From contig KN834761.1 of NCBI GenBank assembly GCA_000827265.1, forward strand, positions 1,014,516-1,028,529: a stretch of 14,014 bases of DNA, read 5' to 3'. The number at the start of each line of letters is the position of its first letter. Positions within the stretch are counted from its first letter, which is position 1. Source of the DNA: Collybiopsis luxurians FD-317 M1 (taxonomy: Eukaryota; Basidiomycota; Agaricomycetes; Agaricales; Omphalotaceae). A program made the translations under genes and the position numbers. The notes under the pieces were generated by a model, which searched no databases, had not been told where the DNA came from, and saw only the letters and a list, made by a program, of their open reading frames with translations. Positions 1-8,237 of this stretch are shown piece after piece.

Positions 1-257
1 CTGCTTGAAAATGGTGCAGATGTGAATGCCCAGGGTGGTGAATATGGGAATGCACTCCAGGCAGCTGCACTGGAAGGCAATGAAGCTGTTGTCAAGTTGC
101 TGCTTGAAAATGGTGTAGATGTGAATGCCCAGGGTGGCCTCTATGGGAATGCACTCCAGGCAGCTGCACAGAAAGGCAATAAAGGTGTTGTCAAGTTGCT
201 GCTTGAAAATGGTGTAGATGTGAATGCCCAGGGTGGTGAATATGGGAATGCACTCCG
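1..257 (+). repeat. 99-bp tandem DNA repeat encoding ankyrin units
   Basis: Units start at 1, 100 and 199, each exactly 99 bp (33 codons). They are almost identical at the nucleotide level, including silent positions; differences are clustered in the codons after the YGNALQAAA stretch and around GG-E/L-Y. Such identity points to recent unit duplication or gene conversion. The array breaks off at about 257. Confidence 0.85.
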
Positions 258-264
258 GTGTTAA
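1..264 (+). CDS. Ankyrin-repeat protein, 3' end (partial)
   Basis: The frame is open from base 1 to a TAA at 262-264, so the 5' end lies outside the window. It encodes two full 33-residue ankyrin repeats and most of a third. Each has the consensus elements LLLENG-DVNAQGG, YGNALQAAA and a GN-VVKLLLE helix. Repeats of this subtype (with the GG-YGNALQAAA stretch) are typical of fungal NACHT/NLR-like and other large ankyrin proteins, where they act as a protein-binding surface. The third repeat stops abruptly: after YGNAL the expected QAAA becomes RC and a stop, and no further ankyrin coding follows. The gene may really end here, be truncated, or have been cut by a rearrangement; I cannot tell which. 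No effector domain is visible. I am sure of the repeat identity, less so that this is a live gene. Confidence 0.8.
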   Translation: MLENGADVNAQGGEYGNALQAAALEGNEAVVKLLLENGVDVNAQGGLYGNALQAAAQKGNKGVVKLLLENGVDVNAQGGEYGNALRC

Positions 265-817
265 ACCCCAACTAATTCTGCCTACTAATCCAAACCTATA
301 CCATCACCTAACCCTTCCTAAATGACATCATCCCTCCTTCTGGAGCCCAGTCATATATAATGCAATTCCTGAACATCTTGACATCTTGTTGTACCTCTGT
401 GGTTGCAACACATCCTTACTACCTATCTGTAGAATTACAATACCTCCAGTTACTACATAACTTCATGATCACTTCTAACAATAGGTTGGAATTACCTTGA
501 ACTGCTGTCTACTTGTCTAGCTGCTTCTTCATTTTATTTTCTCTTCTTGCAATTTCCTTCTGTTTGTTCTACATACATCTACTCATTCTGTTTAGTGTCA
601 TTTGGATCTTGATTGAGCTCTGAGTTGATACTTTCAAACTTGCATAGTTCTGAAGTCACACCTACGACTTTATTGCTGCTGTTACCTTCTGCCTACTGCT
701 ACTTCAAGTTACTATCTGTTGGCAGTCACTTATCCTTATTCAGTCATTTTTGCATCTACTCCATGCATTTCTCATATCCAAATGTGGCTATTGAGCCACT
801 CATAGCTACCTCTTACA
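265..817. other. Pyrimidine-rich stretch without a recognisable gene
   Basis: The plus strand is rich in C and T, with many CTACT/CTTCT words. Short open frames here (for example 613-822) have no recognisable protein character. A TATA-like CATATATAATG lies at about 352-362, just after a TGACATCA word at about 322, so it could be an old promoter or LTR piece, but nothing confirms this. Confidence 0.4.
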
Positions 818-874
818 TGTAGGTCCTTGTGGGGCCCTGCTACTAAACTACTACATCAGGAAAAAGGACCTACA
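818..874. repeat. 11-bp perfect inverted repeat
   Basis: TGTAGGTCCTT at 818-828 is the reverse complement of AAGGACCTACA at 864-874, giving an 11-bp stem with a 35-nt loop. It stands at the left edge of the CCCAGG-rich block, so it may mark the subterminal part of a small transposable element. I did not find a matching terminus near 1140. Confidence 0.6.
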
Positions 875-1140
875 GCCCAGGCTGGTATCTTTGAATGCAA
901 GAGGGAGAAACATCTAGAAAAGTACCTATATCCCAGGCTGACTCTGTACATTTGAGGGAGCCTGGGAATGTGACCAAATCCTGATTTGCCTCAAATGGTC
1001 TGAAATCCCCCTGGCAGCCTGGGTAACCAGATGAGCCCAGGATTTAGATCATATCCTGGGTTCCCTGAAGCTCCCTGAAGTAAATTTGAGATAACCCTGA
1101 GACATCCCCAGTTATACCTGAGGCAACCCCCAGGGAACTT
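875..1140. repeat. Block of recurrent CCCAGG / CCTGGG words
   Basis: About seven copies of CCCAGG or its complement CCTGGG lie in about 265 bp (near 876, 931, 961, 1014, 1037, 1054 and 1127), several inside the longer form AGCCTGGG / CCCAGGCT. A short CCCTGAAG pair occurs at about 1063-1080. There is no coding frame. Both orientations of one word at irregular spacing recall the subterminal repeats of DNA transposons; the identity is inferred only. Confidence 0.4.
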
Positions 1141-1161
1141 TCCAGCAACCAAGGATTTTTT

Positions 1162-1217
1162 TTTTCAAAATTTAATGGAAGTATTTAAAAATACCTTTAC
1201 AGTACAAATTTTGAAAA
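1162..1217. repeat. Nested AT-rich hairpin
   Basis: TTTTCAAAATTT at 1162-1173 pairs with AAATTTTGAAAA at 1206-1217 (12 bp), and inside the loop GTATTT (1181-1186) pairs with AAATAC (1189-1194). It lies 158 bp beyond the stop codon of the minus-strand deaminase-like gene, so it could fall in its 3' flank or be a small foldback element. A T-run precedes it at 1156-1165. Confidence 0.55.
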
Positions 1218-2730
1218 GAAAATCTTATCAGGAACTCAAACACACTCCATATGGGATAAATCAAGATATACTTGAGAAGATCAAGGGTTCAAAAAACACA
1301 CTCAGACACATTTGTAAGCATTTATGACATAGAGTAATGAATAGTTACAAGTCTCTGATACACAGCATGAGATATTACATGGATGTACCTAAAGTTGACT
1401 CCAACACATTTGCAGAATAAGCTTGAGAAGGAACACCAGTGTAATTAAATTCAGAGGCTGCACCTGAGCTTTGGCGAGAGTGAGTACTAGCCAGTGTATG
1501 TCGGATGCATTTGACACCCTTCAGTAGCTCACTGCAAACCTCCTCAGATAGACCTTCAGGTGGTATCCAGGCAAAAAGCATAGCATGAGTTCCTACCGAA
1601 AGTCCAATAGAAGCTCTTTTCGTGCTATTCAGAATGTTTACAAGAAACCAGCAAAGCAGACAGCACTTCTTGCACATGCCAATAGACATTTTCAGAATCT
1701 TCAAAATGGTTGGGACTTCAAAAACAACTCAGAAATATCAAACACGTACCTTTGAGGAGTCATCAGACTGAAGCAAAAATGCCATCAAGATAGCTTCCAC
1801 ATGGCATTTACTGCAGTTTGCATTTTGGAGGCTCTTTGCGATAGTTTCTGCATTGGCAGGGTTCTGCTGAGATGTAAGAGAATGGAGAAAAGCAGTGGCA
1901 GTTTCATTGCTGAATGAATGTTTCGGAGTGTTGCCATGATGAAGAACAAATGAGGTATTGCTAAAAAAATCCTTTTCCAGAGCCTCCCATACTATCAAGC
2001 AGGCTGTATGCTAGGCCAACACAGCGTCAAAGGAATGACAGAACTGCTTGACCCCGGTATCTCCTGGTTCATTATTATCTGGAATAACTTGAGCTCAGAA
2101 TAACATTTCTCAAAAAGGAAGGACATATGCTGGAGGTAATCATCATCATCATCATCTTCGCTAGGCAGCGCTGAAACAAGATCTTGGTTGTTCAATGACA
2201 TGTGTTCTGAGGGTATTTAAGTTTAAGCTAGGTGGTTAAGAGGAAAGAACTTACTGGTGTTTTCGAATTCTTCATTGAGCAGAGGTAACGGTAGCAAAAA
2301 GATGTGTTTAACAATGTCTCAAAGTGACCGGAGACAACTTAGAAGGAGTCATATTTGTTGAGTTTCTGACTCATTAGGGACAGTAGTTCAGACCTTGTAA
2401 TGGCTCGAGCTAGATTTCTGTAACAGAAGAAGGTGTTCAAGGGATTTCCAGAGAAATTGCAGAAGATGGAGCCATTGCTTGGCACTCAACTCATCGAAGT
2501 GAATTTTGTATGTGTCATCCATCGAACACTGCCCGATCGCAACCTTACTGCTCACCAAGCTGAATTCGAGGATATTCAGATAGACAGTGAAACTTATAAC
2601 ACAACTCTCGCCGGCAGATCCTAGGTTATCAATGAAAGGTGTCACAGTTTTCCCATACACCTGTGACTCTGCATTATCCACTATTATTTTCCTTTATCTA
2701 ATCTTTTCATCTAATCTTCTGATCATATCT

Positions 2731-3003
2731 GTGTCATGTGTTTATCAATGATTTGCCTTATGTAGAAGTATATAGTTGCTGACTGATGGATCATGTGGAT
2801 GACTGATGCACCATGTGATTGCTGACTGATGCACCACATGGTTGCTGACTGATGATTTACCTAGGGTAGAATCCATGTATATAAGTAGGACAGTCTGTGG
2901 TCAATACCCCCAGACTCAAGAACATTGTTTCTTATTGCTTTAAGACTTATCTCTCTCATACTCAGTTACTGTTATCCCCAAACCTTGCAACCCTAAATCT
3001 AGG
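2731..3003 (+). mobile_element. Candidate solo LTR / promoter-bearing insertion
   Basis: This stretch interrupts the coding blocks of the minus-strand deaminase-like gene. Read on the plus strand it resembles an LTR: short tandem enhancer-like repeats (2775-2858), a TATA box (GTATATAAG, 2877-2885), then a T/C-rich leader with CTCTCTCATACTCAG. I could not find a clean TG...CA pair with a target-site duplication, so the edges are approximate. It could instead be an ordinary promoter. Confidence 0.3.
2775..2858 (+). repeat. Tandem repeat of about 20-23 bp, four units
   Basis: Units start at 2775, 2798, 2818 and 2841. Each carries GACTGATG (three of them TTGCTGACTGATG), the first three followed by a CACCATGTG-like end. 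The array sits about 20 bp upstream of a TATA box, the usual layout of enhancer repeats in an LTR U3 region. Confidence 0.7.
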
Positions 3004-3614
3004 TGAGTTTAGATTTGTGATAAAAGGTTCAAGGATATCGTAAGTTAGTACGCCATTGTAATGTTCTTGTGATTGTTTAAGTCGCCAGGTGGGTTTTCTG
3101 AAGCAACGAGTAATTGTATAAAAGCAAAAATTTCTGAGATTGTTGATAGAGCAATTTTGTGGGGAAGAATCAAGAAAACTGATAATATCAATGAGATCAG
3201 TGGTGTGTCTTTCAAATGGCAGACCACTGATCCAGTAAGTAAGTACAGAAAGTCCAAAGAAAGCAGTATATAGACCTACTGGTACTCCAACAAAGAGTAG
3301 TTCTGAAGAAGCACTTCACCATTGGAAGGATTGGGTGTTATGGTACCTGATTTGAAGGCTGTGTGATTGGGACTTGTATTACAGGCAATATAAAAGTGAA
3401 AAGAAGAGCTATTGGAAACTCTTGCAATGGCATTGACCACAGGGGAGTGACATGAGGATCTCAAGCCGACATAGAGAAGAGTTGAAAAAGCATTCAAAAT
3501 GTTCAGCTCTGGATCATCATGATGGTGTTGAGATACACCCTCCAACTCTAAATGATGCCACAGGGAAGATAAAAGAAGAATTTTGGAAGCTTTTGACAGC
3601 TCTTGGTCAGGCAT

Positions 3615-4421
3615 AGTTCTATATCTGATCTGATTAGACCAGCGATAGGCATCACAATGAGAATGAAGCTTAATGTACAGTGGCAGTAATTAGATACAGT
3701 GCAAAGAAACCTAGAAAACGTTTATCGAGACTTGTGCTTGGCAAATGTGCGATACAGAGAGCTAAGACAAAAAGTGGATGATGGTAGTCTAGAAGAAAGC
3801 ACTGCCATGGGAATTGCAAATGTAAAAGGTATAAGCATCATGGTAGTGGGACATCTATTGAGACTTGTGCTTGGTAAACAGCGGGTGAAAAGATTTAAAA
3901 AAAGCTGTTGGGAGGGAGTGCCAGAATGTACCCTAGCGTTACTTCAAAAGAAAAGGTGCGGCAGTGTAAATTTCAAGCATAAGACATACATCGTAGATAG
4001 TATGGATGGGCTGAGCTGTTGATATGCAATTATAAGGTACTGGGGCATCTATCGAGACTTGTGCTCAGTAGATGGAGGGCAAAGGAGTGGTGGTGGCGGT
4101 TGAGGAGAAAGAGAGGGACATGGGGAATACAACCGGTCAGGAAATCTGGTGGGTCTGGCCCAGCAAAATACCTGGGAACTGGAGCTCCATTCTAACACAA
4201 GCGGCAACAGCAGAGCCTGTTGGTGCATGGCCACCATCATTGACAGATGTGTTGGAGGAAGCGGCAGTCAAAGGTTGGGATGCCAGAGGTGTTATTGCGG
4301 GTGTATTGGCTTTAGACAGTGAAATTAGCTGTAGTGGAGATAAAGGGAGTATTGAGGTACATCGTTCCATCCCTAATAGAAAGATAAGTCAAAGGTCTCC
4401 AGCATAGCAAATTATATATAC
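3615..4421. other. 5' flank of the deaminase-like gene; no recognisable gene
   Basis: This region lies between the deaminase-like start codon (3614, minus) and the left FAS1 fragment. Modest plus-strand open frames at 3699-4022 and 4072-4407 show no known motif. The first includes copies of the dispersed dyad motif as codons and the second starts within one, which argues against a real protein. The DNA from 4072 on is purine-rich (GGAGGGCAAAGGAG and similar). Three dyad copies are its only clear structure. Confidence 0.45.
3721..4075 (+). repeat. Three dispersed copies of the dyad motif
   Basis: The core GAGACTTGTGCT occurs at about 3727, 3860 and 4054, each preceded by CTATCG, CTATTG or TTATCG. 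They have the same core as the five-unit repeats at 5107-5418 and 11895-12850, but without the surrounding unit sequence. They stand 110-440 bp upstream of the start codon of the minus-strand deaminase-like gene. Confidence 0.75.
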
Positions 4422-5074
4422 TCACTTAGCCTTTATGAGACGGGGAGAGTACTTCTCAGCCCAGTCATCTTCTCTGCCTTCACCACCCTTGATGGAGTCT
4501 TGAATGAGGCCCTGCTCAAGCAAAACAAGAGGGAAGGCATCCTTGCCATGGAAACTGCAGAAGAAGAGCCATCGCAAGACCTTCATAGCATTTTCGGCAA
4601 AAGATTTGAAAGAGGGGGATGCAGCAGCAGCGATGGCTGACACGATGCCTTGAGAGTGGCCTGTGGCGCCAGTGATACAATCTGAGAGCTCACCGGCAGT
4701 AAGATCTGCTATACACACAAGAAAATGTTGGACAACCTGTGTCAATCCGATGAGGGAAAAGACATGGGAATAGAGGAAAAATAAGGAGTCAAAGGTCATG
4801 AGCTGATGCCCAATAACCAGCAAAACAAGTCGAGGCTGTATGTGTAGAAGGGAGAAAGCTGTTGCTTTTCCTCAGCGAGAGGAGCAAGGATATCGTACAT
4901 GGATGATATGAGAGACACAACAAAAGGCTTGTAAATATTGTAAAGAGACTGGAATTCATCAATGTAGACTTTGTGGGTGCCCTGGCCACCAAAAAGTGTG
5001 GAAATGGATACATCGTCAGCTTCAGCAGCAGTGAATAGAGCTGAGTGGGGACCAGCAGGAATGTTGATAGTGAA
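4422..5074 (-). pseudogene. fas1: Fatty acid synthase beta (FAS1) acyltransferase-domain fragment, left copy
   Basis: Fungal FAS1 loads acetyl/malonyl groups, reduces and dehydrates in the cytosolic alpha6-beta6 complex. Only the N-terminal acetyltransferase region is present. Reading on the minus strand from 5074, an N-terminal segment ends in LFGGQGTHKVYIDEFQSLY; DLFCWLLGISS follows, then a TGA at 4796-4798 where FAS1 usually has an arginine. A one-base frameshift leads to GLTQVVQHFLV, LTAGELSDCITGATGHSQG (about 4648-4690; GHSQG holds the nucleophile Ser) and SFKSFAENAMKVLRWLFF. The frame stops at 4422-4424, next to a GTGAGT donor-like site. The rest of the protein (about 2,000 residues in full) is missing, as is a proper start: the dyad-bearing repeat lies directly upstream. 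This copy lacks the extra stop seen in the right copy, so it is slightly less decayed. Confidence 0.85.
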
Positions 5075-5106
5075 CAGTGGAAAAAATGTGGCAAACTGGC
5101 TAGAAA

Positions 5107-5418
5107 GACCTCCATCAAGACTTGTGCTCTGTCAACACTGAGTGAAGAGATAAGGTAAAAGAATGCTGGTGTGAAGGCCATCAGATGAGACTTGTGCTCC
5201 GTCAATGCAAGGAGTGAAAAAAAATGCTGGTATGAAGGCCAAAAAATGTTGATCAAGACTTCTGCTCAGTCAACGATGAGTGAAAAAATAGAGCTGGTGT
5301 GCAGGCCAAAAGACATTGATTGAGACTTGTGCTCAGTCAACGATAGGTGAAGAGATGTGGAAAAAAAACACTGGTGAGCAGGCCATAAGATGTTGACCGA
5401 GACTTGTGCTCAATCAAT
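5107..5418 (-). repeat. Five-unit dyad-bearing repeat, single round
   Basis: Cores of the GAGACTTGTGCTC type lie at about 5394, 5322, 5254, 5188 and 5117, spaced 66-72 bp. On the minus strand the five units, here called A to E, each start with a core. They carry distinctive tails: A has GGCCTGCTCACCAGTG, B GGCCTGCACACCAGCTC, C GGCCTTCATACCAGCA, D GGCCTTCACACCAGCA and E CTAGCCAGTTTGCCAC. E runs straight into the FAS1 fragment. Confidence 0.85.
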
Positions 5419-5486
5419 GCCAGAGGTGGGAGTAAAGATACAAAGCAGGTCCATGGGAGTTTCAGAAGTAGATAAGATGAATTTGA

Positions 5487-5513
5487 GTTCGAATCAGGCA
5501 AGGGACATTTTTT
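5487..5513 (+). promoter_or_regulatory. B-box-like Pol III element with T-run (left copy)
   Basis: GTTCGAATC (5487-5495) fits the Pol III B-box consensus GWTCRANNC and is followed 12 bp later by six Ts (5508-5513), a Pol III terminator length. The same pair occurs in the right arm on the minus strand. The flanking bases do not fold into a tRNA T-arm or acceptor stem, so at most this is a tRNA-derived (SINE-like) relic. Confidence 0.35.
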
Positions 5514-7585
5514 ATTATTTATTTATTACAGGCAATTTAAGTGAATTTTTGGTATCGACATCAAGACACACATTTAAAGTACAAATTCAATAGTCCGAGT
5601 AAGCTAACACATCTAGTTCAAGCCATCGCAACATTTGACTCATTATCGCTAATACTAAGTGTTGGAATAAAGTCATTAATTGTCCATAACTGTCCTGTAT
5701 TCTGATGCAACGGATGCCACAAACTCTGTACAAGCTATTCATTATGCTGCTCATTGAATACATAAGTTGAAAATGTCATCCAGGTACCGTTCAGACATAT
5801 TATCATTCATTTTCATGAGATGAACTCCTTTTCGGTTACCAAATTTGATCATCTGCCACCACTTTTTGTCATTGTATAGCCATAATGGCTCTTTTGATGT
5901 CCGAATGTTTTTCAGCTGAGTTTAATACCACTCTTTGGCGTCATGACACCAATAGCCTATGCTGAGGCTAGAGGCTTGCCAAGCAGAAGGTTTTGGCCAC
6001 CAGGAAACTAGCTGAAATTGGTTCTCACTGTGATAAGTTGTCTGACCTAGAAACATGAAATTGAGACATTGCCAAAATAGAGATATGTATATCTACCTGT
6101 TGGAACTTCATACGTTCCTGTGATGAGATTGATTTCCTCTTCAGTCAGGGAATTGTCCCACATTGCCTCTGTACAGGTAGGGTCGCTTATGATGAAAGAC
6201 TTCCTTCCTCCTTGTAAAGCTTCCACACTTGGGCCATCTAGCACATCCTGATTACTTGCAGCTGAGCAGGCGAGCCTCCAGAGAAGGTTCCCAGCGGTGA
6301 GAGCTGCTCTACCCTGAGCACTTTGTAAGAATTCATTCCGTTGAGCCTCATATGCTTCAAAATCAGCTAAACAAAAAACATGGTTGAGGGGGCAGGGCAA
6401 TGAAATTGAGGGAGTGGAGGAGTTAGTATGTGTGTAGGAGCAGCATTGACAATTAATGTCCGGAAGGGGGCACCTATGTGGAGCAGGTGATGAATCAAGT
6501 CTGAGAGCTTCAGTCCAGCTCCTCGACAGGCCATTTTGACAATGGCAGCAGCACTATGAACAGCCAGGATATACAGTACATCGTCCATACCTTCTTTTAC
6601 CTCAATCAAGAACAGGGGAGGCATTTCAATAGCTGCGGAAACTTTGAAAAAGTGGAATTGAGGTGCACGACTGACATTCCCAGGGAACATATTGCTCAAT
6701 TTGGGAAGTGAACTCAGATCCCTCATTTTCAACTCAAAATCAGAGACAAATGCACAGATGCCTGCTCAGGATTTCAGTGCTTCAGGGTCAGGCATATACT
6801 TCTGCCCATATCCCACCTCCCTAAGGACATTATTCCAAATGTCCTGGGAGAACACTTGTTCATCGCTGTCATTGGCCCCAATGTAGCCAAAATAATGGAA
6901 CACCACATCATCGATAGCTTCCAAAAATTCTATACTTTTGTCATCACTTGTGCAGGAGACGTTTTGCCTAAGAAAGCCCTCAGCCAAGGTAGAGCCATCC
7001 TCAGGCAGAGAGATTTCCCTGTCATCCACAGGGGGATTCCATCTGTACTCATCCTCGTCGTCAACATCATCAATGTTTGCTGTCTCGCCCAGAGTAAAAA
7101 GTGAACAGAGGTCCCATTCATTGGCGACCAAGTCATAATGATGTTGATTGGGAGTATAAGCATTCCAAGTGTCTTCCTGGTCTCTTCTACCAGCTGAATT
7201 GCAGACTCGATGACCCTGATCAAGCAACCAGAAGTAGACCCTAGCAGCTCCTGAGGACTGTCCAGGACAGCGGTTCAATGAAGCATTTCATTCACAATCA
7301 AGGTGTAACTGGTGATCCTTCATGGATTCAGAGGCAATGGCATGCTCTCAAGCCTGGGCTCTCTGATTGAAAAAACTTTCCATTGCTTCATTTGGAAGAG
7401 GCTGGATCCCACCAGATATTCGTGGAATATGCAATGGCGGCTTAGGAGGAAAAGAACTCTGGGAAAGAGGAGAAGGGGGAGGCAATGGGAATAGGTTTAG
7501 AAGATTGTAAGGCCTTTGTGCATTCTTAAGTTCTCGGACCAGGACTTCATCTGGGAATGGAAGACAATATCGAGAAATTGATTGA

Positions 7586-8237
7586 CACCCCCAGCAGACT
7601 GGAATATGACTGCTGTAAAAGGTTAGGTAATATAATATATTTTTCCTTAGAATTTTAGTAAATTTTCCGGAATTAATATCTCTCATATTGCCCTGGTAAA
7701 AGGCATGGGAATATTTCGCATTTATTGGCACTTATTTCAATGGAAAAATCACATGTATTATGGCGTTTATTTCGCCGGATTTTTTAATTATTTTTCCGCA
7801 TTTTTTTCCCATGTGATTTCTTTCATATTGCTTCTGTAAAAGGAGTGGGAATATTAGAAAAATCACATGGGTCATAAATTATATATTACTGCTGCGAAAA
7901 GCACTGGGCGATGATCGGGCCCTAACACCTGATCATTGCCCATTGCTTTTCGCAGCAGTAATATATAACTTTTCCCCACAGTAATTTCTTTGTTATTGCC
8001 ACTCCTTTTACAGTGGAAAAAATATGGAAAAATAACTAAAAAATCCGGCGACATAAACGTCATACTACACGTGATTTTTCCGTCAAAATAGATGCCAATA
8101 AATGCGAAATATTCCCATGCCTTTTACCAGGGCAATATGAGAGATATTAATTCTGGAAAAATTACTAAAATTCTAAGGAAAAATATATTATATTACCTAA
8201 CCTTTTACGGCAGTCATATTTCAGTCTGCTGGGGGTG
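7586..8237. mobile_element. 652-bp palindromic foldback/MITE-like element
   Basis: The ends CACCCCCAGCAGACT (7586) and its complement (ending 8237) are flanked on both sides by TGA (7583-7585 and 8238-8240), read as a 3-bp target-site duplication. The outer 145 bp of each arm (7586-7730 and 8093-8237) match with about four differences and no gaps. Inner arms also pair, with some indels, up to a central hairpin at 7881-7966. Open frames through the arms have no protein character, so it is non-autonomous. A 3-bp duplication and ends starting CAC fit EnSpm/CACTA-like transposition best, though CACTA ends proper read CACTA/CACTG; PIF/Harbinger also makes 3-bp duplications but prefers TWA. Confidence 0.88.
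7881..7966. repeat. Central hairpin of the palindromic element
   Basis: ATATATTACTGCTGCGAAAAGCA at the left (from 7881) pairs with its complement ending near 7966. The stem then continues with a few mismatches through TGGGCGATGATC / GATCATTGCCCA to a loop of about 12 nt around 7918-7929. Confidence 0.85.

Larger units (their letters stand above)
1375..3614 (-). pseudogene. OTT_1508-like deaminase family gene, multi-exon, probably decayed
   Basis: The 3' part carries the fold's signature: a C-x-x-C-HVEA helix motif, where His-x-Glu would bind zinc and act in catalysis, then, after a 51-nt phase-0 intron (1699-1749), MCKKCCLLC, the second zinc-binding Cys pair. GTHAMLFAWIPPEG and a SRQSSGA tail follow, ending at a TAA (1375-1377). 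This matches my recollection of basidiomycete OTT_1508-like nucleic acid/nucleotide deaminases (PF14441); substrate unknown. The ATG is at 3612-3614. Exon 1 runs to 3280 and a 53-nt intron (3227-3279) joins in frame to an exon reading GLPFERHTTDLIDIISFL, open to about 3030. A further coding block lies at 2391-2676 (VDNAESQVYGK), and an acidic D-run at about 2130-2165. Damage: in-frame TAG at 2011-2013, an apparent frameshift near 2060-2080, and an LTR-like insertion at about 2731-3003. Splicing between 2080 and 2400 is unresolved. Confidence 0.55.
4612..5605 (-). repeat. Left arm of a large inverted duplication
   Basis: This segment is the reverse complement, with indels, of 11648-13345. In order it holds part of the FAS1 fragment, one round of the five-unit dyad repeat and a B-box/T-run block ending in GTCCGAGTAAGC. 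Homology is lost past about 5605 and below about 4612. Some 6 kb of unrelated genes separates the arms. Confidence 0.8.

Noticed and set aside
613..822. A plus-strand protein of 69 codons
   Set aside because: Leucine/serine-rich translation of pyrimidine-rich DNA, with no motif.
4072..4407. A plus-strand protein of 111 codons
   Set aside because: It starts within a dyad repeat copy, has no recognisable motif and no supporting splice or homology evidence.
4422..5074. A functional fatty acid synthase gene
   Set aside because: Stop codon, frameshift and loss of most domains in both copies; only fragments are present.
5430..5515. A tRNA gene suggested by GTTCGAATC and the T-run
   Set aside because: The T-stem partner bases do not pair and no acceptor stem or D-arm can be drawn.
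7586..8237. Open frames inside the palindromic element, such as the mirrored pair starting MPINAKYSHAF
   Set aside because: They are the same sequence read outward from both arms, are AT-rich and run into flanking host sequence; they are a product of the inverted repeat.
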